A stretch of DNA of 64,000 bases from Thaumarchaeota archaeon SCGC AAA007-O23 (lineage in GTDB: Archaea > Thermoproteota > Nitrososphaeria > Nitrososphaerales > Nitrosopumilaceae): assembly GCA_000402075.1 (NCBI GenBank), contig ARWO01000001.1, positions 1 to 64,000 on the forward strand. The letters run 5' to 3'. A program made the translations under genes and the position numbers. Shown piece after piece: positions 15,663-24,249 of the stretch (position 1 is the stretch's first letter; the number at the start of each line of letters is the position of its first letter). Below the pieces are notes generated by a model. The model was not told the origin of the DNA and did no database searches. It saw only the letters and a list, made by a program, of their open reading frames with translations.

Positions 15663-16616
15663 TTATTGTGGATAAATTTTGATTGCCTGTGGTGGGCAAA
15701 CACCCTCACATGCAAGACAAAAGATACAATCTGGTTCGTTAATTTGGAGTGGTTTTTTTGTAGACCCCACATTTCCTGGAAAGTCAAAGAATTCGTAAAC
15801 AGCTACAGGACATGCATCAATGCATGCACCATCTCCAATACAAATATCAAAGTCAACAGCACAAAACTCTCCCCAAACACCCATTACCTTGTTATCTGCT
15901 CCAATTCTTCCCCAAGTCTTAACCTCATTTCCAGTCTTGGTTTTGAATGGCGCGGTTATGTCCATCTTATCTTTGAATTCAATATCAATTGGTCCTGGAA
16001 CCGTCTCCTCCCCGTCCCTTGTGATTACTTGTTTTTTACCTTCAATTGCTGGTTTTGGCTTTTCAATTTTAGCTATTGGTTTGGCATCTACTACTATTTG
16101 TGCCAGAGGAGTTAATTCCTCCAATTTTGTTATTGCCTGTGCTTCTGATACATTTTCTGATTTCATAAGATATTCAACCATCTTGTCAGAAAGTATAGTA
16201 TTTCTAAGAAGTGTATCAATTATCATTTTTGCAAAGTGGTCAGCCTTTTTTCTATAGTTTTGTACCCATTGAGGTGCACTAAATTTTTCAACCGGATAAA
16301 TCTGATAAATGGCATCAATTACTTCACCCGTTACAATTTCAACAGTGACGCTAAGATTTACGTATTCATATCCATCAGCATCTGGATCCGGCATATTTTC
16401 TTCAATCCAATTGTAGGTTGCATATATCCTGTCAGCATATCGATCCATTACAAACGTCTTTTTCATTCCTTCAAGAATAGACTTCATCTCAGCTGGATCC
16501 TCAAGTTTGATTGGCATTCTGTACAAACCGAGCTTGTAACCATGCATTGGGTAAATTCCCCGTTTAGCAGTTGGAGCCTGCATTGTGTATACTCTATCTT
16601 TAAGAAGTAATGACAT
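15663..16616 (-). CDS. Two-cluster ferredoxin with a large N-terminal domain
   Basis: A 317-residue protein. The last 70 residues carry two iron-sulfur motifs: CIGDGACIDACPVAVYEFF and CIFCLACEGVCPPQAIKI, which would bind 4Fe-4S (possibly one 3Fe-4S) clusters. The first 220 residues form a domain I cannot name (MSLLLKDRVYTMQAPTAKRG at the start; YVNLSVTVEIVTGEVIDAIY). Ordinary archaeal ferredoxins have only a short N-terminal extension, so this is much larger. It could serve as electron carrier for the 2-oxoacid oxidoreductase at 30-33 kb, though they are not adjacent. Confidence 0.82.
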   Translation of the reverse strand: MSLLLKDRVYTMQAPTAKRGIYPMHGYKLGLYRMPIKLEDPAEMKSILEGMKKTFVMDRYADRIYATYNWIEENMPDPDADGYEYVNLSVTVEIVTGEVIDAIYQIYPVEKFSAPQWVQNYRKKADHFAKMIIDTLLRNTILSDKMVEYLMKSENVSEAQAITKLEELTPLAQIVVDAKPIAKIEKPKPAIEGKKQVITRDGEETVPGPIDIEFKDKMDITAPFKTKTGNEVKTWGRIGADNKVMGVWGEFCAVDFDICIGDGACIDACPVAVYEFFDFPGNVGSTKKPLQINEPDCIFCLACEGVCPPQAIKIYPQ

Positions 16617-16716
16617 GATTCAGGTATGGTATAAAATAGATAAAAATCTTTGTTCCTAGAATTCATGAGTAAATAATAAATTAAATTTTTAAGAAGCATT
16701 TGCAAACGGAATTGGC

Positions 16717-17532
16717 TTGAAAATTAACAAAATCGCCATTGTTAGTAAACTTGGCTCAAAAAAAGCTGAAAAGGCAGTAAAAGGAATAGCAACAAAGCTG
16801 CTAAAACAAAAATTCAAAGTTTACACTGTTTCACCAGTACTAGTTGATGGAGCAAAAACAGTAAACTCTTTGGAAGATTTAAGGAAGATAAAACTTGATC
16901 TTGTAATAACATTTGGTGGAGACGGAACAACTCTTAGAACGTTTAGAAATCTTGAAAATGAGACACCACTTCTAACAATAAATGTTGGTGGTAATAGAGG
17001 AATTTTTTCAGAAATAAATTTGGATGAAATTGACAACGCTATACAACACATAAAGAAAAATGAGATTTGGCTTGACAAAAGAACAAGAGTTGTTGCTTCT
17101 TGTAATGGTAAACAGTTTCAGCCTGCATTAAACGAGATATATGTTAATAGAAAAAATTTGACTAAAACTGCTGAATTTGAAATAAAATTTCAAAATGATA
17201 TAGTAAAACAAAGGATGGATGGCGTTATGATTTCAACACCAAGCGGTTCAACTGGCCATTCTTTATCAATTGGTGGACCAATACTGCATGAAAGTTTGGA
17301 TGTATTAATTATAACACCAGTTGCTCCAGTCCACAGACTTCCATCCATAGTTGTTCCTGACGAGAAGGTGGAGATAAGATGTTCACATGATTGTAATATA
17401 GCCATGGATGCTCAAGTCATCAAATCAGCTAGCTTTGGTGATATAATAACTGTAAAAAAATACAAAAAACAGGCAGTTTTTGTCAGGCTGAAAAAGAAAG
17501 GTCTGAGACAGATGACTAAGCTTGGCTTTTAG
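16717..17532 (+). CDS. nadK: NAD kinase
   Basis: A 271-residue protein with the NAD kinase signature GGDGT at residues 67-71, the NVGGNRGIFSEI segment, and the GSTGHSLSIGGPI segment that shapes the NAD site. It phosphorylates NAD to NADP. The N-terminal start is TTG 16717, which gives the expected family length. The end overlaps the Nob1 gene by 11 bases, indicating co-translation of the pair. Confidence 0.95.
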   Translation: MKINKIAIVSKLGSKKAEKAVKGIATKLLKQKFKVYTVSPVLVDGAKTVNSLEDLRKIKLDLVITFGGDGTTLRTFRNLENETPLLTINVGGNRGIFSEINLDEIDNAIQHIKKNEIWLDKRTRVVASCNGKQFQPALNEIYVNRKNLTKTAEFEIKFQNDIVKQRMDGVMISTPSGSTGHSLSIGGPILHESLDVLIITPVAPVHRLPSIVVPDEKVEIRCSHDCNIAMDAQVIKSASFGDIITVKKYKKQAVFVRLKKKGLRQMTKLGF

Positions 17533-18001
17533 GGTTTTAGATTCTAGTGCATTTTATGCAGGAATTCCATTTAGTTCAAATGAACCAAGCTATATCACGT
17601 CTCTCATCTATAATGAAATTGAACACATCAAAAAAGATCATGGTGCAGTTCAAATTTTAATTGAAACGAAAAGGTTAATGATTTATGATCCTGAACATCG
17701 ATTTATTATTGCCGCTAATAATGCTGCAAAAAAATCAGGTGATTTTCCCAACCTTTCCGATGAAGATATATCCACTATAGCTCTAAGTCTTCAACTTAAG
17801 GCTGAACTTGTGACTGATGATTTTGCTATTTCTAATGTGGCAAAAAATCTTAGCATAAAAGTTATTCCTGTAATGACAAGTGGTATAAAAAATGTTATAA
17901 TTTGGAAATATTATTGCCCTGGATGTAAAACAGATTTTTCTAAAGTTACAAAATGTCCTAGATGTGGAAATAAATTAAAAAGAAAACCAATGAAAAACTA
18001 A
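17522..18001 (+). CDS. nob1: rRNA maturation endonuclease Nob1 (PIN domain plus zinc ribbon)
   Basis: A 159-residue protein. The PIN nuclease domain starts VLDSSAFYAGI and contains the acidic set including SDEDISTIALS and LVTDDFAISNVA. A zinc ribbon follows, CPGC and CPRCGNKL. This domain order defines Nob1, which cuts the 3' end of 16S precursor rRNA. The start is TTG 17522, inside the end of nadK. Length fits archaeal Nob1. Confidence 0.93.
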   Translation: MAFRVLDSSAFYAGIPFSSNEPSYITSLIYNEIEHIKKDHGAVQILIETKRLMIYDPEHRFIIAANNAAKKSGDFPNLSDEDISTIALSLQLKAELVTDDFAISNVAKNLSIKVIPVMTSGIKNVIIWKYYCPGCKTDFSKVTKCPRCGNKLKRKPMKN

Positions 18002-18002
18002 T

Positions 18003-18689
18003 TCAGATGTCACGAAGTGTTTTCTGACTAGTTTTTTTCAAATGCTTACTTTGTGCTTGTAACGCTTTTTTTATCTTTTTAGCACGAGCTTCACCAAGAC
18101 CGCCAACCTTGGAAAGTTCTGTAGTTGATGAACTTAACACCCTCAAAGGTGTTCCAAACTTTTCTAGCATACGTATTGCAGTTTTTTCTCCTACGCCAGG
18201 TAAACTACACAATATGGAAAGTTGTTGTTTTTGTACATCATTTGATTTTCTAATTTTTTTAATAAATGGACCCTTACTTGCATCCTTTCTTGAACACATA
18301 GACATCAACAACTTGGCTGTATGAGAAGCGTTAGGTGTATGAATTACTGGAATTTTGAAATCAAGTGCAATAGATGAAATTGCACCATAAAATACAAGTG
18401 GGTTTTCTGTCAATTCTTCTATTTCGTCTATATTTCCTTCAATTAATAAAATTGGAAATTGGTAATGTTCTTTCAATCTATTACATTGATCAAATAAACG
18501 GCCGTCAAAGACTGATGAAACCAAATCAGAAATCGTTTTTCTCTCAACTACAGTTTCAGGTGCAACAATATAATCACCAATTGGCAGTGTTTTTATTTCC
18601 AAATTGATACCGATTCCCTTTAAAAGGCCTGGTATACCACTTTTTTTTTCTCTTTCATCTACTACTATACGCAGATTCTTTAAATTCAC
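18003..18689 (-). CDS. xpf: XPF/ERCC4-type structure-specific endonuclease
   Basis: A 228-residue short XPF of the crenarchaeal type, without a helicase. The nuclease domain has IVVDEREKKSG, GDYIV and the metal-binding VERKT motif. A tandem helix-hairpin-helix domain follows (LCSLPGVGEKTAIRMLEKFG and VGGLGEARAKKI). It cuts flap and branched DNA in repair and replication-fork processing. Crenarchaeal relatives bind PCNA through a C-terminal motif; none is obvious here. The gene is convergent with nob1 and lies upstream on the same strand as the exosome superoperon's distal end. Confidence 0.93.
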   Translation of the reverse strand: MNLKNLRIVVDEREKKSGIPGLLKGIGINLEIKTLPIGDYIVAPETVVERKTISDLVSSVFDGRLFDQCNRLKEHYQFPILLIEGNIDEIEELTENPLVFYGAISSIALDFKIPVIHTPNASHTAKLLMSMCSRKDASKGPFIKKIRKSNDVQKQQLSILCSLPGVGEKTAIRMLEKFGTPLRVLSSSTTELSKVGGLGEARAKKIKKALQAQSKHLKKTSQKTLRDI

Positions 18690-18732
18690 AAAAAATGATA
18701 TATTTTTTGTTTAATATTTTCTTGGAAAGTTG

Positions 18733-19110
18733 TTATTTTGGTGGGTTAGTGTTTGTAGAGGGATTTTTCATAATTTCCTGAATTTTCGTTTCCTGTTCTT
18801 TTAGAGTAATTTTCAATCTCTCTTCTTGTTTGACTAAAAGGGAAGCTTTTGTTTTTGCCAGTTCCACATGTTCTTCAAGTTCGTCAATAAGATCCTTTTT
18901 GTTAGATTTTATCATGATGGTTCCAGCATGTTTGAAAACGGATTCATCGTCACCTGCCTTTTTCAATTCCTCTAGTGCTTTTTCTGTTTCAAGTTTTTCT
19001 GATTCTAACTGTTGTTTTTGCATCATAATGGATTGAAAGTTCTGTTGTGTTTGCTGTAATCTTGCTAGATGTTCTTGTACTAAAGGAGGAATTTGTGGAT
19101 TGGAAGACAA
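18733..19110 (-). CDS. pfdB: Prefoldin beta subunit
   Basis: A 125-residue protein with two long coiled-coil helices (LVQEHLARLQQTQQNFQSI and KTKASLLVKQEERLKITLKE) around a short beta section (SVFKHAGTIMIKSNKKDLID), the prefoldin beta layout. Prefoldin is a hexameric ATP-independent chaperone; the alpha subunit is at 46.8 kb. Start is TTG 19110 giving MSSNPQIPP. It is the last gene of the exosome-L37Ae-Pcc1 block, the usual archaeal place. Confidence 0.93.
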   Translation of the reverse strand: MSSNPQIPPLVQEHLARLQQTQQNFQSIMMQKQQLESEKLETEKALEELKKAGDDESVFKHAGTIMIKSNKKDLIDELEEHVELAKTKASLLVKQEERLKITLKEQETKIQEIMKNPSTNTNPPK

Positions 19111-19135
19111 TATAACGATTAAAAAATCATTTTAA

Positions 19136-19381
19136 TTATATATCTACTGATTCAATCGAGTCATGGCTTGTCTGAATAAGACGAATTGAGGAGTTAAGAT
19201 TTGCACGCATTTGTGCCAATTGGTTAGATTCAATTAGTATTGTAATTTTGTCGTCACAGAACATCTCTGTTTTGGTTGGATTTTCGGGATAGAATTTGTT
19301 ATCAATATTAACTGAATCAAAAACTGCATTTGTTTTTTCTTCCGCGTCTACTTCAATTTTGGCGTTAAATCTTGATGTCAT
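19136..19381 (-). CDS. pcc1: KEOPS complex subunit Pcc1
   Basis: An 81-residue protein. The C-terminal QLAQMRANLNSSIRLIQT is the conserved Pcc1 dimer helix. KEOPS makes the universal t6A modification at position 37 of ANN-decoding tRNAs. The gene overlaps L37Ae by 17 bases and precedes prefoldin beta, the classic archaeal arrangement, which supports the call despite its small size. Confidence 0.85.
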   Translation of the reverse strand: MTSRFNAKIEVDAEEKTNAVFDSVNIDNKFYPENPTKTEMFCDDKITILIESNQLAQMRANLNSSIRLIQTSHDSIESVDI

Positions 19382-19577
19382 AAGCAGAACCTGCTATCTT
19401 AAACCCACATTTTTTACAACTCCATATGCCTACAACCTGTCTGCCAAATTGTGTGGAGCCACACTCAGGACATTTTCTTTTAGATTTTAGAATTTGGTGA
19501 ACCTTACTGAATTGTTTCCTAGGTTTTATCCCATACCTCGCGCCTAATCCTTTTAGTAACATTTTCTTTTTTGCCAA
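19365..19577 (-). CDS. rpl37ae: Large-subunit ribosomal protein L37Ae (eL43)
   Basis: A 70-residue zinc-ribbon ribosomal protein: GLGARYGIKPRKQFSKV, then CPECG and, 15 residues later, CKKCGFKIAG. Length is that of the short archaeal form. It begins one base after the rrp42 stop and overlaps pcc1. Confidence 0.95.
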   Translation of the reverse strand: MAKKKMLLKGLGARYGIKPRKQFSKVHQILKSKRKCPECGSTQFGRQVVGIWSCKKCGFKIAGSAYDIKI

Positions 19578-19578
19578 T

Positions 19579-20397
19579 TTATTTACCGCCTTCTGTTGCT
19601 TGTTTTACAATCTCTCTGATTTTTTTACCAATTGTAATGGATAATTCAGAACATTTAACGAGTTGCTCAAATGTAAATCCGTCACTTCCGCCCTTTTGAA
19701 GTGCTACAATATTTCCATCAGAGTTTGTAGTAATTGTTATTCTAGCATCAAGACATCCCCATTCATCAATATTTGGATCTACAATTATGAATTCACCAAT
19801 TCGTCCCATTGTTACAGATATTGGAATAGTGGTAATTGGTGCATCCGATTCTTGATTCTCTATTAAAACAGGTTTATCATCTTTCATTTCCCATTTTGGG
19901 ATCTTTGATGTAATAATTGCAGCAACCGCAGCATATGAACATGCATCAAACAGATTACCATCATGATCAGTTACTACACTATCAGCGAATAAACCAATGA
20001 CAGATTTGTCTTTCTCTAAAACAAACTGTGATAGATCAATCATACCGCTTTCGCGTATTCCCCTATCAACCACTCTTGCTAACTCTATCACATCTGGTTG
20101 AGGAGGACCGGTTTCTGCACTTGGATGAGCTAATGGAAGAATTTCTGCTGTACACATAAAGATCCCCTTGTCACCCATATCAGGAAAAGGTCTGTCAGGC
20201 TGAACTTTGATTCCCGATACAATTTCTGTATCACCCAATCTAACCCGTGCAGAGCCATTAGCATGTGGTATAACTCCAGTATCAATAACCAAAGGTCTAG
20301 GTTCGTCTAGTGCACGATCATCAATTCTTTTTCCTTCTTGTAGTAAATCTAGAATTTTAGATCTTTTGAGTTTGTCTATGATTGAAAGGTTTGCCAT
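19579..20397 (-). CDS. rrp42: Exosome subunit Rrp42
   Basis: A 272-residue RNase PH-fold protein: RIDDRALDEPRPLVIDTGV, then SARVRLGDTEIVSGIKVQPD. It lacks the phosphorolytic residues of Rrp41 and is the structural partner in the Rrp41/Rrp42 hexameric ring that degrades and tails RNA. It follows rrp41 with a 1-base overlap (stop and start share bases). Confidence 0.95.
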   Translation of the reverse strand: MANLSIIDKLKRSKILDLLQEGKRIDDRALDEPRPLVIDTGVIPHANGSARVRLGDTEIVSGIKVQPDRPFPDMGDKGIFMCTAEILPLAHPSAETGPPQPDVIELARVVDRGIRESGMIDLSQFVLEKDKSVIGLFADSVVTDHDGNLFDACSYAAVAAIITSKIPKWEMKDDKPVLIENQESDAPITTIPISVTMGRIGEFIIVDPNIDEWGCLDARITITTNSDGNIVALQKGGSDGFTFEQLVKCSELSITIGKKIREIVKQATEGGK

Positions 20398-21134
20398 TAG
20401 TCCTTATCACCACTCGAAAAATATTTTTCACGCAATGCATTTTTCTGTATTTCATATACCTGTTTACAACCTTCTAAACCTAATTCTATACATTTTTTGT
20501 ATTCATCCGCAGTAAGGACACCATCTAATTGTAAAAGTGTGATTTTTCCCAAGTTTGGCATATAACCTATTGGCATATCTGCTTGTCCAGCTTGGTCTTC
20601 TTCATTATTAACATCAAGAATTAAAGTATCAGCAGCCTTTCCTGAAGCACACGCACATACTAAATCCCTCATTGGAATTCCTGCATCTGCTAATGCAACT
20701 GATGCTGCATCTAACGCAGCACATCTTGTTCCGCCATCTGCTTGCAGTATTTCAAGATACACGTCAACTGCAGTTCTAGGAAACTTTTCAAGCATTACAG
20801 CCGGCTCTAACGCTTCTTTGATAACTTTACTGATCTCTATTTCTCGTCGTGACGGAGCCGGTTTTTTTCTTTCACCTACAGAAAAAGGCTCCATATGATA
20901 TCTAACTCTTAAAATTCCCGTGTCGGGATTTGACATATGTTTTGGATGAACATCTCTAGGACCAAAAACACCAGCAAGTATTTTATTTCCACCAAATTCA
21001 ATATACGCGGAACCACTAGCGTTTTTTAATACTCCAGCTTTTATGGTAACCTTTCTTGTTTCATTTACCTTACGTCCATCAGAACGAATTCCATTTTCGT
21101 CAAGTAATACTACATCAGTTTCTCGTCCGCCCAT
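20397..21134 (-). CDS. rrp41: Exosome catalytic subunit Rrp41
   Basis: A 245-residue RNase PH-fold protein with RSDGRKVNETRKV, SAYIEFGGNKILAGVFGP, GGTRCAALDAASVALADAG (phosphate-binding) and DVNNEEDQAGQADMPIGY (catalytic acidic residues). It supplies the phosphorolytic active site of the archaeal exosome. It lies between the second rrp4 gene and rrp42 in one operon. Confidence 0.96.
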   Translation of the reverse strand: MGGRETDVVLLDENGIRSDGRKVNETRKVTIKAGVLKNASGSAYIEFGGNKILAGVFGPRDVHPKHMSNPDTGILRVRYHMEPFSVGERKKPAPSRREIEISKVIKEALEPAVMLEKFPRTAVDVYLEILQADGGTRCAALDAASVALADAGIPMRDLVCACASGKAADTLILDVNNEEDQAGQADMPIGYMPNLGKITLLQLDGVLTADEYKKCIELGLEGCKQVYEIQKNALREKYFSSGDKD

Positions 21135-21137
21135 TAA

Positions 21138-21824
21138 TTATACACCATTAGATTCTAACATTTTTTTCACTTTATCAGTCAAATTAACAAGATGTGCTTG
21201 TTCATCAACCATCCGAATTGCCGCAAGTGCCTTTAATAATCCATTTGTTTCGTCACAGGATACAACAATTAAGCCATTTTGGCCAACCGTAATGGTTGCA
21301 TTAGTAGATGCTTCGATGGTTTGTATCATAGATCCGTGTTTTCCAATAAGACGAGGGATTTTAGTGGGCGAGATTTTGACCAATTCTCCAGAATCAATCT
21401 TTCCCAAACTTTGGTCTGCAATTGAAATCAAAGGTTCACGCTGTCTATCAGAATTTGCAATTTTTGCAAAGATAATGTCACCTTTATCAAGTCTCTCTTT
21501 CATTTCACTTGCGGTAGGATATGAACCTCTTCCAAATACATCCTGACCCAAAAGCATTCCTTGATAACATGAATTAATATCTGCAAACCAAGAATTACCA
21601 AAAATATATTGAATCGTACCTATTACCAAGTCATCTATTTTTGGCAGGTATACACCGGTTAGTGGAATTACTCTGACACTGTCAGCAGAAACATCAGATA
21701 ATCCTATAGACGTTGCAATAACTCGTTTTCCTTCTAATACAACATTATCCTGTAACCTAAGTGGTGCAGTGGTAATGAAATCACCTGGGAGAACATGTCG
21801 CTTTTTAGATTCGAATTTTTTCAA
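21138..21824 (-). CDS. rrp4: Exosome cap subunit Rrp4, second copy (intact KH loop)
   Basis: A 228-residue protein with an N-terminal domain (HVLPGDFITT), an S1 domain (about 60-140; VGTIQYIFGNSWFADINS) and a KH domain whose loop reads IGKHG (GxxG intact). Rrp4 caps the exosome ring and recruits poly(A)-rich RNA. It is a close paralogue of the adjacent upstream gene, with long identical nucleotide stretches around the KH region (for example SGELVKISP and ASTNATITVGQNG), and overlaps its stop by 4 bases. Confidence 0.93.
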   Translation of the reverse strand: MKKFESKKRHVLPGDFITTAPLRLQDNVVLEGKRVIATSIGLSDVSADSVRVIPLTGVYLPKIDDLVIGTIQYIFGNSWFADINSCYQGMLLGQDVFGRGSYPTASEMKERLDKGDIIFAKIANSDRQREPLISIADQSLGKIDSGELVKISPTKIPRLIGKHGSMIQTIEASTNATITVGQNGLIVVSCDETNGLLKALAAIRMVDEQAHLVNLTDKVKKMLESNGV

Positions 21825-22489
21825 TTGTTTTCATCTAAAATATTTTGAACTTTTTCTTCAATATTAGCATCATCATGTGTCATACCAATCATTTTGATAG
21901 ATGTGATAGCTTTTTGTAAACCTGCAGAATCATCACATTTTAAAATAATAAAACCATTTTGACCAACCGTAATGGTTGCATTAGTAGATGCTTCGATGCT
22001 TTGTATCATAGATCTGTGTTTTCCAAGAAGACGAGGAATTTTAGCGGGTGAAATTTTGACCAATTCTCCAGAATCAATCTTTCCCAGATTCTCACCAATA
22101 ATAGTGAGTAAAGGATCTCTAGAACCTACGTTTGCAATTCTAGCCAAAATAATATCGCATGTGTTTAATTTTAAAGAAAGATCATCCCTAGATGCCGAAT
22201 AATCTTTTCCAAAGATGTCAAATGCTGTGAGAATACCCGGATAGTAAGAATTTATGTCAACTTCCCATGATAATGCATTGTGTGATACAATTTTACCAAT
22301 AACTAAATCATCAGTTTTTGGAGTGTATAATCCAGTCAAAGGAGTTACAGTAACCGAGTTGTCTTCTATTTCGGAAAATCCAACTGCTGTAGACATTAGT
22401 CTGTCGCCATCAAGTATAACATTTTGTTCCGGTCTATAATCACCTGTAACAATAACATCACCTGGAAGAACAAATTGGCTTTCACTCAT
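21821..22489 (-). CDS. rrp4: Exosome cap subunit Rrp4, first copy (altered KH loop)
   Basis: A 222-residue Rrp4 with the same three-domain order: FVLPGDVIVTG, S1 domain (VIGKIVSHNALSWEVDINS) and KH domain. In the KH domain the loop is LGKHR, so the second Gly of GxxG is Arg, which should weaken canonical KH RNA binding. It sits between SBDS and the second rrp4 in the usual Rrp4 place. Two adjacent Rrp4 genes suggest a mixed cap on the exosome. Confidence 0.92.
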   Translation of the reverse strand: MSESQFVLPGDVIVTGDYRPEQNVILDGDRLMSTAVGFSEIEDNSVTVTPLTGLYTPKTDDLVIGKIVSHNALSWEVDINSYYPGILTAFDIFGKDYSASRDDLSLKLNTCDIILARIANVGSRDPLLTIIGENLGKIDSGELVKISPAKIPRLLGKHRSMIQSIEASTNATITVGQNGFIILKCDDSAGLQKAITSIKMIGMTHDDANIEEKVQNILDENN

Positions 22490-23175
22490 TTTAAAACCTC
22501 AACAAAGGCAGTGCCTTTTGTTACTGCGCCTAATCTATCTATCATGTTTGGTCTTGCCGCGGCTGGTATTTCTAGTATTGCTTTCAAAGATCCATTTGTC
22601 TGCCAATCTTCTTTTTTCAAGATGCCTATTGATTTTAGAACAGAATAAGACTTTGCTACATATTGAGCAGGAATAGAAATTCCTAACAAAAGATTTTCTG
22701 ATTTTAATGGAATAATAGAACGTAGACCCTCCACAATGTCTTTGATCTGTTCCTCAACACTTTTGAAAGGATCAATGCTTGTACGAGCATCAATCATAGC
22801 CTGTTCAATTCTTAGAGGTGGATGAGGTAAATGAGAACGCGGATCAACAAACGTTTTTGCAATAAATGTGATTAACTGTTTTCGTTTTTCTGCAATCATC
22901 TTGCGGCGCTGCTCGGTTGTTAAATTAAGATCTCCCTTCCGTAATATTTTTTCTGCGATAATCATGGAATCCTCTGTTTTGAATGCCTTTTGTAATTTTT
23001 CAGACGATGCTCTTGTACCCTCACCTGAATTCTGATATATTTCATCAGAAACTAGAACAGAACTAATATCTTTTATTTTTCCAAGTTTATAGTCAAGTGC
23101 TGGATCAGGTTTAACCAATATCTCAAATTTTTCGCCTTCAAATGTGTATTTTACGACTGTTAATTTGTCCGACAT
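22486..23175 (-). CDS. sdo1: Ribosome maturation protein SBDS (SDO1)
   Basis: A 229-residue protein with the SBDS layout: a FYSH domain (YTFEGEKFEILVKPDPALDYKLG), a helical middle (LTTEQRRKMIAEKRKQLITFI, HPPLRIEQAM) and a ferredoxin-like C-terminus (SVLKSIGILKKEDWQ). It takes part in late maturation of the large subunit. It heads the exosome operon and overlaps rrp4 by 4 bases; SBDS next to the exosome is standard in archaea. Confidence 0.96.
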   Translation of the reverse strand: MSDKLTVVKYTFEGEKFEILVKPDPALDYKLGKIKDISSVLVSDEIYQNSGEGTRASSEKLQKAFKTEDSMIIAEKILRKGDLNLTTEQRRKMIAEKRKQLITFIAKTFVDPRSHLPHPPLRIEQAMIDARTSIDPFKSVEEQIKDIVEGLRSIIPLKSENLLLGISIPAQYVAKSYSVLKSIGILKKEDWQTNGSLKAILEIPAAARPNMIDRLGAVTKGTAFVEVLK

Positions 23176-23259
23176 GGTACTGCTACTACCAGAATTGATA
23201 TTAATCTATAGATACCCCAGCTAGATTTTTATTTGGATTTTAGGATTTTTTTAATAAGT

Positions 23260-23862
23260 TTGCCCTCTATTCAGATTCTCACTAAGGAAGATAACAAAAT
23301 TTCCATCAAGCTTAAAGGTATTCCACTACATCATGCTAATGCACTAAGAAGAATTTGTCTTAATGGCGTTCCAATTTTTGCCATAGATACTGTAGATATA
23401 ATAGCAAATACATCTGTTTTACCAGATGAGGGTCTAACCCATACATTGGGTATGATTCCTCTCAAAACAGAACTTGATGGATTAGATGAATCGAATTCCA
23501 GAGTAATGCTAGTTCTTGATTCAGAGGCTGCAGAAAATACAACGATGGTTACATCTGCAGAACTTGAATCAAAGGATCAAGTTGTAAAACCAATTTCTAA
23601 TCAAATCCCTATTGCATATTTAGCTCCTGGACAACACATTAAACTTGAAGCATATGCACGACTTGGTAGAGGAACGGAACATGCCAAATGGAATTCAGCA
23701 AATATATCAACACTTACAGATACTGACAAAGAAGATGAGTATATTCTAACTGTTGAAACTACTGGTTCTCTTGAACCAAAGCAGATAATTCTAGCTGGAA
23801 TTGAAGAACTTTCTAAAAGACTAGAACAGTTCAAAGAAATTCTTGTTAACTTGAAAGAATAG
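23260..23862 (+). CDS. rpoD: RNA polymerase subunit D (Rpo3)
   Basis: About 200 residues from the in-frame TTG at 23260 (MPSIQILTKEDNKISIKLKG); the frame is open from TTG 23233 but family alignment favours the later start. Conserved alpha-motif I is HHANALRRICLNGVPIFAID, and PIAYLAPGQHIKLEAYARLGRGTEHAKW is also typical. It forms the Rpo3/Rpo11 assembly platform. No iron-sulfur ferredoxin-like insert with Cys is present. Divergent from SBDS. Confidence 0.95.
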   Translation: MPSIQILTKEDNKISIKLKGIPLHHANALRRICLNGVPIFAIDTVDIIANTSVLPDEGLTHTLGMIPLKTELDGLDESNSRVMLVLDSEAAENTTMVTSAELESKDQVVKPISNQIPIAYLAPGQHIKLEAYARLGRGTEHAKWNSANISTLTDTDKEDEYILTVETTGSLEPKQIILAGIEELSKRLEQFKEILVNLKE

Positions 23863-23904
23863 TAGTCATACTGTTATATTTGGGTTAGAAAACGCATTAA
23901 TCTA

Positions 23905-24249
23905 TTGGTTAACCAAATAGCTTTTCACATGATCAAGGATCTTAAACAAGCCTCAAAGAAAAATGAAGCGCCTATATGGTCTAGGCTGGCAGATCTTGCT
24001 TTAAAACCATCGTCAAGGCGAGTTGTAAACTTGGCAAGAATAAACACGGCCACGAAAGAGAACGACATTCTTTTTGTACCTAGCAAAGTGCTTGGAACGG
24101 GTAACATATCTCACAAAATTACACTATGTTCCTTTTCAATATCTACAAGTGCAGCAAATAAAATAATTCAAAATGGAGGAAAGATTATCACATACTCTGA
24201 CATGATTAAAAAATATCCAACTGGAAAAGGTGTAATAATTTTTGGCTAA
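23905..24249 (+). CDS. rpl18e: Large-subunit ribosomal protein L18e (eL18)
   Basis: A 114-residue protein: LKQASKKNEAPIWSRLADLAL, RRVVNLARIN, VPSKVLGTGNISHKIT. It starts at TTG 23905 for the expected N-terminal length. It follows rpoD by 42 bases and overlaps L13 by 8 bases, as in most archaeal rpoD-L18e-L13-S9 operons. Confidence 0.94.
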   Translation: MVNQIAFHMIKDLKQASKKNEAPIWSRLADLALKPSSRRVVNLARINTATKENDILFVPSKVLGTGNISHKITLCSFSISTSAANKIIQNGGKIITYSDMIKKYPTGKGVIIFG

